From positions 310,001 to 374,000 of the forward strand of contig DATLJD010000008.1 of NCBI GenBank assembly GCA_035539135.1: a stretch of DNA of 64,000 nucleotides, given 5' to 3'. A program made the position numbers and the translations under genes. Position 1 is the first letter of the stretch, and each line of letters begins with the position of its first letter. This stretch comes from JABFWF01 sp035539135 (lineage in GTDB: Bacteria > Pseudomonadota > Gammaproteobacteria > Xanthomonadales > Xanthomonadaceae). Below, piece after piece: positions 16,895 to 25,387 of this stretch. Under the pieces are notes generated by a model, which was given only the letters and a program-made list of their open reading frames with translations, was not told the DNA's origin and did not search any database.

Positions 16895-17352
16895 TGCAAC
16901 GCACGCTGCAAGTCAAAGTCCTCGACCCGCGCTTCGGCGCCGAGTGGCCGCTGCCCGACTACGCGACCCCGGCCAGCGCCGCGCTCGACCTGCGCGCCGC
17001 GCTCGACGCGCCGCTGACGCTGGCGCCGGGCGACACCGCGCTGGTGCCCTCGGGGCTGGCGGTCCACCTCGCCGACCCGGCGCTGTGCGCGCTGGTGCTG
17101 CCGCGCTCCGGGCTCGGCCACAAGCACGGCATCGTGATGGGCAACGGCACCGGGCTGATCGACGCCGATTACCAGGGGCCGCTGCTGATCAGCGTCTGGA
17201 ATCGCGGCGGCGAAGCGTTCACCATCGCCCCCGGGGACCGCATCGCCCAGCTGCTGGTGCTGCCGCTGGTGCGGGCGACGCTGCAGGTGGTGGAGTCATT
17301 CGAGGAAAGCGCGCGTGGCGCCGGCGGCTTCGGCCATACCGGCGTGCGCTGA
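16894..17352 (+). CDS. dut: Deoxyuridine 5'-triphosphate nucleotidohydrolase
   Basis: The 152-residue trimeric dUTPase has motifs 1-5 in order: ASAALDLRA, PRSGLGHKHGI, GTGLIDADYQG with the uracil-binding Tyr, GDRIAQLL and the C-terminal RGAGGFGHTG arm. It converts dUTP to dUMP and pyrophosphate, keeping uracil out of DNA and feeding thymidylate synthesis. ATG overlaps the coaB TGA by one base. Length is normal. Confidence 0.96.
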   Translation: MQRTLQVKVLDPRFGAEWPLPDYATPASAALDLRAALDAPLTLAPGDTALVPSGLAVHLADPALCALVLPRSGLGHKHGIVMGNGTGLIDADYQGPLLISVWNRGGEAFTIAPGDRIAQLLVLPLVRATLQVVESFEESARGAGGFGHTGVR

Positions 17353-17364
17353 CAGGGGAAGGCG

Positions 17365-19719
17365 ATGAGCGAGAACACACGACGCCCGGGTGCCGAGCAG
17401 CTGCGGTCGCTGCTGCCGGTGCTGGCCCTGGCCGGCTTGGTGCTGGCCCTGCTGTTCGCCTGGACCGGGTGGCGGCAGTGGCAGGACGCGCGCCGCAGCG
17501 AGGCGCTGCAGACCTCACGCGACCTCGCCGTGCAGGGCACGCAGCGCGTGCTGGATCAGCAGAAGCAACAGCTGCGCGACCGGCTCGCCTCGGCGCCGGT
17601 GCAGGTCGCGCTGGCCTCTGGCGACCATGCCGGCGCGGCCGCCCGCCTGGGTGCCGGCTGGGCCCACGTGGAGGCGGCGGAACTGCTGCCGGCCGACCTC
17701 GAGGCGGGCTTCGCCGGCCTTCCGGACACTGGCTTCGGCAAGCTGGCGGCGCTGGAGGCGGCGCTGGCCACCGACGCCCCGGTCGCGCGCATCGCCCGCG
17801 ACGGCGGCGGCGCGAAGCTGGTGCTGGCGGCGCCGGCGCGCGCCGGCGATACGGTGGTCGGTGTCGCCTACGTGCGCCTGCCGCTGCGGGTCGCGACGGA
17901 CGCGCTGCAGTCGGTCGCGGTCGGCGACGATGTCTACCTGTCCTTGCGCCAGGGCACCGCGCGCGTGCTGGAGCGCGGCGATGGGGCGCTGGCCGACAGC
18001 GCGGAGGCGCTCGCCGCGAAGATTCCGGGCACTGACCTGCGCATTGCCGCGGGCCTGCCGGAGGAGACGCGCGGGCTGTTCGGGCTCGGCGCGATTGCCT
18101 CGGGCGTCGCCGCGTTGGTGTTGCTGCTGCTGGCCACGCTGGCCTGGCGCGCGTCGCGGCGACCGGCCGGCGATGCCGGCGCGACGGACGACGCGCCGAC
18201 CCTGGCCGACGCTGTGCTGGCCCCGCCGGCGCCCGCAGCCGACGCGGCGGCACCGGTCGAAACCGACGAGGCCGGCACCGAGCCGCCGGCACCGAAGCCG
18301 GCCGCGGCGCCCGTGGCCGTGCGCGCACCGCGCGCGCCGGTCGCGATCGACAGCGGCATCTTCCGCGCCTACGACATCCGCGGCGTGGTCGGGCAGACCC
18401 TCGACCGCGGCATCGCCGAACTGATCGGCCATGCGATCGGCACCCTGATGTTCGAGCAGAACCTGACCGACATCGTGGTCGGCCGCGACGGCCGGCTGTC
18501 CGGGCCGGAACTGGTCGACGGCCTCACCGACGGCCTGCGCCGGGCCGGCCGCAACGTCATCGACGTCGGCATGGTGCCCACACCGGTCGTCTATTTCGGC
18601 ACCTACCACCTGCGCACCGGCTGCGGCATCGCCGTCACCGGCAGCCACAATCCGCCCGACTACAACGGCTTCAAGATCGTGGTCGGCGGCGTCACCCTGT
18701 CCGGCGACGCGATCACCGACCTGTACGCGCGCATCGCCGAGGACCGCCTGCACACCGCCGACGTGCCCGGCATGCTGGGCCAGCGCGCGATCGACGACGA
18801 CTACGTCTCGCGCATCGCCGGCGACGTGCAGATGGACCGCCGGCTGAAGGTGGTGGTGGACGCCGGCAATGGCGTCGCCGGCGAGATCGGCCCGCGCGTG
18901 CTGGAGGCGATCGGCGCGCAGGTGGTGCCGCTGTACTGCGAGATCGACGGCAGCTTCCCCAACCACCACCCGGACCCGAGCGAGCCGCACAACCTCGAGG
19001 ACCTGGTGCAGATGGTGCAGCGCCTGGACGCGGACCTGGGCATCGCCTTCGATGGCGACGGCGACCGCCTCGGCGTGGTCACCCGCGACGGCCACAACAT
19101 CTTCCCCGACCGCCTGCTGATGCTGTTCGCCGCCGACGTGCTGGAGCGCAACCCTGGCGCGGTGATCGTGTACGACGTGAAGTGCACCGGCCGCCTGCCC
19201 GGCCACATCCTGCGCCATGGCGGCAGCCCGCTGATGTGGAAGACCGGGCACTCGCTGATCAAGGCGAAGATGCGCGAGACCGAAGCCGAACTGGCCGGCG
19301 AGATGAGCGGCCACTTCTTCTTCGCCGAGCGCTGGTACGGCTTCGACGACGGCATCTACGCCGCCGCGCGCCTGCTGGAGATCCTGTCCTCGCACGAAGA
19401 GGCGCCCGGCGAACAGCTCGACGCGCTGCCCAACGGCGTCTCCACGCCGGAGATCAAGGTGGACGCGCCGGACGGCGACCCGCACGCCTTCGTCGCGCGC
19501 TTCCGGGACGCGGCGAAGTTCGAGGGCGCGCGCAGTTCGACCATCGACGGCCTGCGGGTGGACTGGAACGACGGCTGGGGCCTGGTGCGGGCGTCCAACA
19601 CGACGCCGGTGCTGGTGCTGCGCTTCGACGCCGACACGCCGGAAGCGCTGGCGCGGATCCAGGCGGCGTTCCGGGAGCAACTGCTGGCGCTCAAGCCCGA
19701 TCTCGCGCTGCCGTTCTAG
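17365..19719 (+). CDS. xanA: Membrane-anchored phosphomannomutase/phosphoglucomutase
   Basis: The 784-residue protein has two parts. Residues about 330-784 are an alpha-D-phosphohexomutase: TGSHNPPDYNGFK with phospho-Ser427, the Mg loop DGDGDRLGV, GEMSGHFFF for sugar specificity and RASNTTPVLVLR for phosphate binding. Residues 1-325 hold a membrane helix (about 15-35), a roughly 200-residue domain probably outside the membrane, a second helix (about 239-262) and a Pro/Ala-rich linker. The enzyme interconverts hexose 1- and 6-phosphates for surface polysaccharides. Similar long forms occur in Pseudomonas AlgC and Xanthomonas. It follows dut by 12 bases. Its stop overlaps that of the convergent small gene. 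Confidence 0.9.
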   Translation: MSENTRRPGAEQLRSLLPVLALAGLVLALLFAWTGWRQWQDARRSEALQTSRDLAVQGTQRVLDQQKQQLRDRLASAPVQVALASGDHAGAAARLGAGWAHVEAAELLPADLEAGFAGLPDTGFGKLAALEAALATDAPVARIARDGGGAKLVLAAPARAGDTVVGVAYVRLPLRVATDALQSVAVGDDVYLSLRQGTARVLERGDGALADSAEALAAKIPGTDLRIAAGLPEETRGLFGLGAIASGVAALVLLLLATLAWRASRRPAGDAGATDDAPTLADAVLAPPAPAADAAAPVETDEAGTEPPAPKPAAAPVAVRAPRAPVAIDSGIFRAYDIRGVVGQTLDRGIAELIGHAIGTLMFEQNLTDIVVGRDGRLSGPELVDGLTDGLRRAGRNVIDVGMVPTPVVYFGTYHLRTGCGIAVTGSHNPPDYNGFKIVVGGVTLSGDAITDLYARIAEDRLHTADVPGMLGQRAIDDDYVSRIAGDVQMDRRLKVVVDAGNGVAGEIGPRVLEAIGAQVVPLYCEIDGSFPNHHPDPSEPHNLEDLVQMVQRLDADLGIAFDGDGDRLGVVTRDGHNIFPDRLLMLFAADVLERNPGAVIVYDVKCTGRLPGHILRHGGSPLMWKTGHSLIKAKMRETEAELAGEMSGHFFFAERWYGFDDGIYAAARLLEILSSHEEAPGEQLDALPNGVSTPEIKVDAPDGDPHAFVARFRDAAKFEGARSSTIDGLRVDWNDGWGLVRASNTTPVLVLRFDADTPEALARIQAAFREQLLALKPDLALPF

Positions 19720-20090
19720 CCGCGCCGCCCGGCCAGCGCGCGCCGCAACGCGCGCTCGGCGCCGGCGCGGATCCGCGGCCAGTCGCGGCGGCCATCGGCG
19801 CGCCGCAGCGACGCCCGCGGGGCGCGCGCGAGCAGCAGCCGCGCGTGGCGCAGTGAACGCGCCGGCGAGGGCACGAACACCACCGCGATGCGTCCGTCGA
19901 AACCGCCCCCGCGATCGACCCGCCCGCGCGCGTCGAGCCGGCCGTACAGCGGCTTGGCCGCGTAGTAGCCGAGCAGGCGACCGTCCTCGCGCAGGGCGTG
20001 GAAATCGCGCGCGTGCAGCGGGTAGCGGAACCAGTGGCGGAAGCCAGGCAGCGCGGCGAGCCGGTCCGGCTCGAGCGAGCGCGGCAGCAC
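19716..20090 (-). CDS. Conserved-looking hypothetical protein downstream of hemY
   Basis: The frame gives about 124 residues from GTG at 20088-20090 (LPRSLEPDRLAALPGFRHWF). The stretch FRYPLHARDFHALREDGRLL and VAVVFVPSPARS-like strand look protein-like, unlike the Arg/Pro-rich frames around it. The open frame extends upstream into hemY, so the start is uncertain; ATT at 20109-20111 just before the hemY stop is another candidate, and no clear Shine-Dalgarno is visible for either. No family was recognised. Its stop codon overlaps that of xanA on the other strand. Confidence 0.5.
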   Translation of the reverse strand: MLPRSLEPDRLAALPGFRHWFRYPLHARDFHALREDGRLLGYYAAKPLYGRLDARGRVDRGGGFDGRIAVVFVPSPARSLRHARLLLARAPRASLRRADGRRDWPRIRAGAERALRRALAGRRG

Positions 20091-20103
20091 GGCGCCCGTG
20101 CCG

Positions 20104-21360
20104 TCAGGAATGCAGGCGCGGCGGCCGGTCGCGCGGCGGCGGGCGCAGCAGCGGTTCCGGGGCCGCCTCGGCGAACGCGTGCTCCGGGGCGGGGGGTATC
20201 GGCACCACCGGTTCGTCGCGGCCGGCGCGCAGCGCGTTCGCGTAGGCCAGGCGCGCGCGCGACTCGTCGCCGGCCTGCGACCAGCCGTGGCCGAGCTCCT
20301 CCCAGGCCGGACGGCCCGCGCCCTGTGCCAGCGCCTGCTGCAGGTAGTCCTGCGCGCGCGGCCAGTTGCCGCGCGCACGGGCGAGCCGGCCCAGCACCAG
20401 CAGCAGCGCCGGGCTGGCCGGGTGCGCCTGCAGCCAGCGCTCGGCGTGGGCCTGTCGCGTGTCGCGGCGTGCCACCGGCAGTTCGCCGTACAACGCGACC
20501 AGGTCCTCGTCCCAGCGCGCGTCGAGCGACTGCTCGAGCGCCTGCTGCGCGGCTTCGTCCCAACCGAAGGCGGCGGCGCGACGGGCGTACGCGGAGGCGA
20601 CCGCCGGCGTGCAGCGCAGTGGCTTGGGCAGGGCGTCCCAGCGCGCGGCGAGCACGTTGGGGTCGCTCGTCTCGCGCAGGGACGCGGCGGCCCATTGTTC
20701 CTGCAGCGCGTCCAGGCGGGCCGCCGGCAACGCCTGCTGCTGGCGCAGGCTGCCGATCAGGCCGTAGGCCTCGCCGGCCTGGCCGACGCCCGCCAGCGCG
20801 TGCGCGCGCAACAGCAGGCCGCGCGGCGGCAGCGGCTGCGCGGCGGGCGCGTCGAGCGCGACCAGGGCGTCGGTGGGACGCTGCGCGGCGAGCGCGAGCT
20901 CGGCCAGCGCGATCGCGCGGCTGGCGGCGGCGTCCGCGCCGAGCGCGTGCAGGTGGCCATCCGCGGCGGCGAGGTCGCCGCGCCGGACCGCGGCCTGGGA
21001 CGCGGCCAGGCGCGCCGCCGCCGCGACCTCGGCGTCCTCCGCCGCGGCGTCGGCCAGCAGGCGCTCGGCGCGCGCGTAATCGCCGTCGTGCAGCGCCAGC
21101 AGGCCCTCGCCGAGGCGGGCGCGGGCGCGCCGGTCGCGGCGCCGGCGCCAGCCGTGCACCGGCCAGGTCAGCAACCGCCACGCCAGCGCCAGCACCACCA
21201 GCCCGGCCAGTACGCCCAGCGCGAGCCAGGCGACCGTGGTGGTGTAGTCGCTGCCGCGAAAGCGCACCAGCACGTAGCCCGGGTCGACCAGCAGCCACTG
21301 CGCCGCGACCACGCCGAGCACCAGCAGGACGATCCAGGACAACACGCGCAGCAGCTTCAT
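20104..21360 (-). CDS. hemY: HemY, TPR membrane protein of haem biosynthesis
   Basis: The 418-residue protein has two N-terminal membrane helices (LLRVLSWIVLLVLGVVAAQW and TVAWLALGVLAGLVVLALAW) separated by DPGYVLVRFRGSDYTT, then many TPR helices. This is HemY of the proteobacterial hem cluster, an inner-membrane protein needed for normal haem metabolism with no known catalytic site. It follows hemD after 26 bases. HemX, often between hemD and hemY, is absent. Confidence 0.9.
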   Translation of the reverse strand: MKLLRVLSWIVLLVLGVVAAQWLLVDPGYVLVRFRGSDYTTTVAWLALGVLAGLVVLALAWRLLTWPVHGWRRRRDRRARARLGEGLLALHDGDYARAERLLADAAAEDAEVAAAARLAASQAAVRRGDLAAADGHLHALGADAAASRAIALAELALAAQRPTDALVALDAPAAQPLPPRGLLLRAHALAGVGQAGEAYGLIGSLRQQQALPAARLDALQEQWAAASLRETSDPNVLAARWDALPKPLRCTPAVASAYARRAAAFGWDEAAQQALEQSLDARWDEDLVALYGELPVARRDTRQAHAERWLQAHPASPALLLVLGRLARARGNWPRAQDYLQQALAQGAGRPAWEELGHGWSQAGDESRARLAYANALRAGRDEPVVPIPPAPEHAFAEAAPEPLLRPPPRDRPPRLHS

Positions 21361-21386
21361 GGCGGCCTCCTTACGAGGCCTTCACG

Positions 21387-22175
21387 CTAGCGCGAGGCCT
21401 GTCGCCGCCGCGTTGAATGCCGGCCGGCAGCCTGAACGGCAGCCAGCAGGTCGCCGGGACGCGCGCTGGCGGCGACCACGCCGTCGCCGGCGAAGCCTTG
21501 CGCGCGCGCCAGGGTCCGCAGCCGTTCGCTCGCCGCGACCACCCGCGCCGCGCGCAGCCGTGCCGCGTCCTCCGGCGGCAATGCGGCCAGCAGCAGGGCG
21601 AGGGCCTCGCCGCTGCCGACCGCCACCCACGGGCGCGCGCGCAGGTCGCGCAACCGGGCGCACGCCACCGGCGAGGGCCGCACCGGCACCCGTGCGTAGA
21701 TGTCCGCGCGCAGCACCCGCGCGCCGCGTTGCGCCAGCGCCGGTGCGAGCGTGCCGCGGCCGCCGGGCGCGGTGACCAGGCCGACGCTGCGCCCGCGCAA
21801 TGCCTGCAGCACCGGCAGCGCCAGCAGGCCCTCGCTGTCCATGCGCGTGGGGGCCTGCACGTCGGCGATGCCGGCGCGGCGCAGCGCCGCCGCGGTACCC
21901 GCGCCGACCGCGCACCAGACTTGGCCGCGCCGTGCCCGCAATCGCAGCAGGCCCGTTGCGGCGCGCACCGCGGCGGGACTGGTGAACAGCACGACGTCGG
22001 CGGCCAGCGCCGCGGCCAGCGCACGGCGGGTGGCGGCATCGTCGCGCGGTGCGATCCGCCACGGCGACAGCGCCAGCACGCGCGCGCCGATGCGCACCGC
22101 GGCGCGCCGCATCGGCGCGTGCGCGCCGACCGGCCGCAGCGAAATCACGTAGCATCCGGCGGCCGCGCGCGACAT
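21387..22175 (-). CDS. hemD: Uroporphyrinogen-III synthase
   Basis: The 262-residue protein shows the loose HemD pattern: YVISLRPVGAH at the start, VVLFTSPAAVRAATGLL, VWCAVGAGTAAALRRAGI, SVGLVTAPGGRGTLAPALAQ, and a second half with WVAVGSGEALALLLAALP. It closes hydroxymethylbilane with inversion of ring D. HemD proteins are poorly conserved, so the hemY neighbour adds weight. It starts 16 bases from the divergent thioesterase gene. hemC is not in view. Confidence 0.88.
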   Translation of the reverse strand: MSRAAAGCYVISLRPVGAHAPMRRAAVRIGARVLALSPWRIAPRDDAATRRALAAALAADVVLFTSPAAVRAATGLLRLRARRGQVWCAVGAGTAAALRRAGIADVQAPTRMDSEGLLALPVLQALRGRSVGLVTAPGGRGTLAPALAQRGARVLRADIYARVPVRPSPVACARLRDLRARPWVAVGSGEALALLLAALPPEDAARLRAARVVAASERLRTLARAQGFAGDGVVAASARPGDLLAAVQAAGRHSTRRRQASR

Positions 22176-22191
22176 CCGTCAAGGATAGCCA

Positions 22192-22659
22192 ATGCCCACC
22201 GATCCGCACGCCGCCGGCCTGGACGCGCTCGCCGCGCACTTCCGCGGGATGCCGCCGGTGGCGGCCATGGACATCGCGCTCGCCGGCTTCGACGGCGATT
22301 GCCTGCGTCTTTCCGCCCCGCTCGCGCGCCACGTCAACGACAAGGGCTGCGCGTTCGGCGGCAGCCTGGTCTCGCTGATGACGCTGGCCGGCTGGGGCCT
22401 GGTCACCCTGCGCCTGCAGGCCGCCGGGCTGCGCGCCGACGTGTTCGTCGCCGACAGCGCGGTGCGCTTCCGCAAACCCCTGTACGCCGACCTCGCCGCG
22501 ACCGCGCGACTCGCCCCCGGTGCTGGCTGGGACGCACTGGTCGACGCGCTGCGCGCGCGCGGCCGCGGCGAAGCGACGGTCGCCGCCACGGTCGCGCTGC
22601 CGGACGGCGGCGACGCCGCGCGGATGAGCGCGCGCTACGTCGCGATCGCGACGGGGTAG
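22192..22659 (+). CDS. YiiD C-terminal-type hotdog thioesterase
   Basis: A 155-residue protein with a single hotdog-like domain: MDIALAGFDGDCLRLSAPLA, then HVNDKGCAFGGSLVSLMTLA, typical of the putative thioesterase domain found at the C-terminus of E. coli YiiD (FabY). Family members are thought to hydrolyse acyl-thioesters; substrate unknown. It diverges from hemD with only 16 bases between, so promoters overlap. Confidence 0.78.
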   Translation: MPTDPHAAGLDALAAHFRGMPPVAAMDIALAGFDGDCLRLSAPLARHVNDKGCAFGGSLVSLMTLAGWGLVTLRLQAAGLRADVFVADSAVRFRKPLYADLAATARLAPGAGWDALVDALRARGRGEATVAATVALPDGGDAARMSARYVAIATG

Positions 22660-22690
22660 GATGGCCCGCACCACCGGGGAGAGACACGCG

Positions 22691-23104
22691 ATGCGCCTGT
22701 TGCGGGGAATGCCGTTGCTCGCGATGCTGCTGGCGCTGGCCGGCTGCGCCACCACCATCGACCGCGGCAACGCGCTGCGCGAGGCGCAGTACGCCTGGTC
22801 GGCGGCGATCCGCTGGGGCGATTTCGAGGGCGCCTGGAACCTAGTCGACCCCGCGCTGCGCGCGGCCCATCCGATGACCGAACTCGAGCTGGCCCGCTAC
22901 AAGCAGGTGCAGATCTCCGGCTACAACGACCTCGGCGAGCGCGCCGGCGAGGCCGATGCCGAGCGCGAGGTGCTGATCCACGTGGTCAACCGCAACACCC
23001 TGGTCGAGCGCCAGACCCGCTACAGCGAGCGCTGGCGCTACGACCCGGAAACCAGGGCCTGGTGGAACACCAGCGGCCTGCCGGACCTGTGGCCGGCGGA
23101 CTGA
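22691..23104 (+). CDS. Small lipoprotein
   Basis: The 137-residue product starts MRLLRGMPLLAMLLALAGCA, with lipobox LAGC (Cys20) after a basic n-region; an upstream in-frame ATG at 22661 is less likely because GGGAGAG lies just before 22691. The mature part has helices and an Asp/Trp-rich end (WNLVDPALRAAHPMTELELA, RYSERWRYDPETRAWW). It resembles small lipoproteins of xanthomonads with an NTF2-like look, but no named family was recognised. It lies alone between a thioesterase and the rhodanese gene. Confidence 0.78.
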   Translation: MRLLRGMPLLAMLLALAGCATTIDRGNALREAQYAWSAAIRWGDFEGAWNLVDPALRAAHPMTELELARYKQVQISGYNDLGERAGEADAEREVLIHVVNRNTLVERQTRYSERWRYDPETRAWWNTSGLPDLWPAD

Positions 23105-23183
23105 CGCCGCCGCGCCCGGCGGCTTTCCCTGCCCCCCGCGAGCGGCGACAATCGCCGGCCCCGCGGCCCTCAAGACTTTCCCC

Positions 23184-23621
23184 GTGACCTTTGCCGAACT
23201 GATGGCCTTCGCCGGCCGCCACCCCTACCTGTCGCTGGGCCTGGCCGCCCTGACCGTGGCGATCCTCTACAACGAGATCGCCGGTCGCCTGACCGGCGTC
23301 AAGCGGATCCCGCCGGCGCGCCTGACCGCGCTGGTCAACCGCGACAACGCGCTGGTGGTCGACTTGCGCCCGATCGCCGAGTTCGAGAAGGGCCACATCG
23401 CCGGCGCGAAGAACGTCCAGCCCAGCCAATTCGACCCCGGGCACAAGCAGCTGGCCGCCGCGCGCGCGCTGCCGGTGGTGCTGGTGTGCAAGGCCGGGCA
23501 AAGCGCAGGCGCCGCCGCCAAACGGCTGAAGCAGGCCGGGTTCGAACAGGTCTACGTGCTCGAGGGCGGCATCCAGGCCTGGCAGCAGGCCGACCTGCCG
23601 CTCGCCCGCGGCCGCGCCTGA
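23184..23621 (+). CDS. yibN: Membrane-anchored single-domain rhodanese
   Basis: The 145-residue protein starts at GTG 23184. One membrane helix (about 12-30) precedes a rhodanese domain with VVDLRPIAEFEKGHIAGAKN and the active-site loop VCKAGQSAG, Cys102. Rhodaneses carry sulfur as persulfide. The order rhodanese-secB-gpsA is that of the enterobacterial yibN-grxC-secB-gpsA cluster, minus grxC. Symbol by position and resemblance. Confidence 0.88.
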   Translation: MTFAELMAFAGRHPYLSLGLAALTVAILYNEIAGRLTGVKRIPPARLTALVNRDNALVVDLRPIAEFEKGHIAGAKNVQPSQFDPGHKQLAAARALPVVLVCKAGQSAGAAAKRLKQAGFEQVYVLEGGIQAWQQADLPLARGRA

Positions 23622-23719
23622 GCGGCCTTGCATCGGCGCCGCGCGGCCCCACCCAGTCCGGGGGCCAGCCGGCCCGCATGCCATAATTCCCCTCTTTGCC
23701 CGCCTTCCCGGAGCCGACC

Positions 23720-24232
23720 ATGGCCGATGAAACCCTGAATGGCGCTGCCGCGCCGCAAGCCGAAGGCCCGACCTTCACCGTCGAGAAGATCTACACCAAG
23801 GACGTGTCCTTCGAGGCGCCGGGCGCGCCGCAGGTGTTCAACGAGCAGGGCCAGCCGCAGCTGCAGATGAACCTCAACCAGAAGGTGCAGCGCCTGTCCG
23901 ACACCGCCTTCGAGGTCGTGCTCGGCGTGACCCTGACCTGCACCGTCGGCGACAAGACCGCCTACCTCGCCGAGGTCCAGCAGGCCGGCGTGTTCGGCCT
24001 GGCCGGCTTCGACGACCAGACCCTCGACGCGATGCTCGGCACCCACTGCCCGAACGCGCTGTACCCGTACGCGCGCCAGGCGATCAGCGACCTGATCACG
24101 GCCGGCGGCTTCCCGCCGTTCCTGCTGCAGCCGCTGAACTTCGAGGCGCTGTACGCCGAAGGCCTGCGCCAGCGCGCCCAGCAGGGACCGCAGGGCGGCC
24201 TGGCCGACACGGAAGCCGCCGGCAACGCCTGA
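23720..24232 (+). CDS. secB: Protein-export chaperone SecB
   Basis: The 170-residue protein has the SecB fold signature: FTVEKIYTKDVSFEAPGAPQ, LGVTLTCTVGDKTAYLAEVQ, QAGVFGL, then CPNALYPYARQAISDLITAG and GGFPPFLLQPLNF. SecB holds exported proteins unfolded and hands them to SecA. The start at 23720 (ADETLNG) is preferred over an in-frame ATG at 23696. gpsA follows after six bases. Confidence 0.95.
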   Translation: MADETLNGAAAPQAEGPTFTVEKIYTKDVSFEAPGAPQVFNEQGQPQLQMNLNQKVQRLSDTAFEVVLGVTLTCTVGDKTAYLAEVQQAGVFGLAGFDDQTLDAMLGTHCPNALYPYARQAISDLITAGGFPPFLLQPLNFEALYAEGLRQRAQQGPQGGLADTEAAGNA

Positions 24233-24238
24233 CCCGGC

Positions 24239-25282
24239 ATGGCTGCCGGAATGCCAGCGGATCCGCCCGCGATCGCCGTCCTGGGCGCGGGCTCGTGGGG
24301 CACCGCGCTTGCCGCCCTGATCGCACGGAACGGCCATCCGGTCGTGCTGTGGGGGCGCGACGCGGCGACGATCGACGCGATCGGCGCCCGCCACGAGAAC
24401 CCGCGCTACCTGCCCGGCACCCCGCTGCCGGACACGCTGCGCGCCACCACCGACCTCGCCGCCGCCGTGCGCGGCGCGCGCCTGGTGCTGGTGGTGGTGC
24501 CGTCGCACGCCTTCGCCGAAACCCTGCGCGCGCTCGCGCCGCTGCGCCCGGCGGGCGCCGGCGTGGCGTGGGCGACCAAGGGTTTCGAACCGGGCAGCGG
24601 GCGCTTCCTGCACGAAGTCGCCGCCGAGATGCTCGGCCCCGGCGTGCCGCTGGCGGTGGTGACCGGGCCTTCGTTCGCGCGCGAGGTGGCCGCCGGCCAG
24701 CCGACCGCGCTGACCGTGCACGGCGACGATGCGGCGTTCACCCGCGAGGTCGCCGAACTGCTGCACGGTCCGGCTTTCCGCGCCTACACCGGCGACGACA
24801 TGCGCGGCGCCGAGCTGGGCGGCGCGATGAAGAACGTGCTGGCGGTCGCCACCGGCGTCGCCGATGGCATGGACCTCGGCCTCAACGCGCGCGCCGGCCT
24901 GATCACCCGCGGCCTCAACGAGATGCTGCGCCTCAACAACGCGATCGGCGGTCGCCCGGAAACCCTGATGGGCCTGGCCGGGCTCGGCGACCTGGTGCTG
25001 ACCTGCACCGGCGACCTGTCGCGCAACCGCCGGCTGGGCCTCGCGCTGGGCCGCGGCCAGTCGCTGCAGGACGCGGTGCGCGAAATCGGCCAAGTGGTCG
25101 AATCGGTGCAGACCGCCGACGAGGTGATGCGCCTGGCCGACCGCCACGGCGTCGAACTGCCGATCGCGGTCAACGTCCGCGACGTGCTGCACGGGGACAT
25201 CGCCCCGGCCGAGGGCCTGCGCCGCCTGCTCGCGCGCGAGCAGAAGGCCGAATACACCACCCGCCTGTTCGCGCAGGACTGA
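24239..25282 (+). CDS. gpsA: Glycerol-3-phosphate dehydrogenase [NAD(P)+]
   Basis: The 347-residue enzyme has the N-terminal dinucleotide site LGAGSWGTA (residues 15-23), VVVPSHAF, GPSFAREVA, the catalytic-lysine stretch GGAMKNVLAVATG and the C-terminal GLGDLVLTCTGDLSRNR. It reduces dihydroxyacetone phosphate to sn-glycerol 3-phosphate for phospholipid synthesis. Start 24239 is taken; ATG 24251 is possible. A hairpin terminator follows at 25341. Confidence 0.95.
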   Translation: MAAGMPADPPAIAVLGAGSWGTALAALIARNGHPVVLWGRDAATIDAIGARHENPRYLPGTPLPDTLRATTDLAAAVRGARLVLVVVPSHAFAETLRALAPLRPAGAGVAWATKGFEPGSGRFLHEVAAEMLGPGVPLAVVTGPSFAREVAAGQPTALTVHGDDAAFTREVAELLHGPAFRAYTGDDMRGAELGGAMKNVLAVATGVADGMDLGLNARAGLITRGLNEMLRLNNAIGGRPETLMGLAGLGDLVLTCTGDLSRNRRLGLALGRGQSLQDAVREIGQVVESVQTADEVMRLADRHGVELPIAVNVRDVLHGDIAPAEGLRRLLAREQKAEYTTRLFAQD

Positions 25283-25307
25283 GCGCGCGGGCGCGGATCC
25301 GCGTGCA

Positions 25308-25323
25308 GCGGAGCATGCTCCGC
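25308..25323. repeat. Partial REP palindrome
   Basis: GCGGAGCATGCTCCGC is a perfect 16-base palindrome with the core of the GTAG REP family (GCGGAGC..GCTCCGC), but without the GTAG head. It lies between gpsA and its terminator. Confidence 0.6.
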
Positions 25324-25340
25324 GCCACGAACGCAAGAAA

Positions 25341-25369
25341 AAAAGCCCGGCCGTTGCGACCGGGCTTTT
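25341..25369. terminator. Bidirectional intrinsic terminator between gpsA and Ax21 gene
   Basis: AAAAGCCCGG (25341-25350), a nine-base loop and CCGGGCTTTT (25360-25369) form a 10-bp stem flanked by A and T runs, so it can stop transcripts from gpsA and from the convergent Ax21 gene. Confidence 0.9.
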
Positions 25370-25387
25370 CGGGTGCCGCGGGGATTG

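Noticed and set aside
20109..20111. ATT as start codon of the gene downstream of hemY
   Set aside because: ATT starts are very rare; the GTG at 20090 is adopted although its ribosome site is weak.
19998..21416. Plus-strand frame of 472 codons opposite hemY
   Set aside because: Composed almost only of Arg, Ala, Pro and Gly; shadow of hemY.
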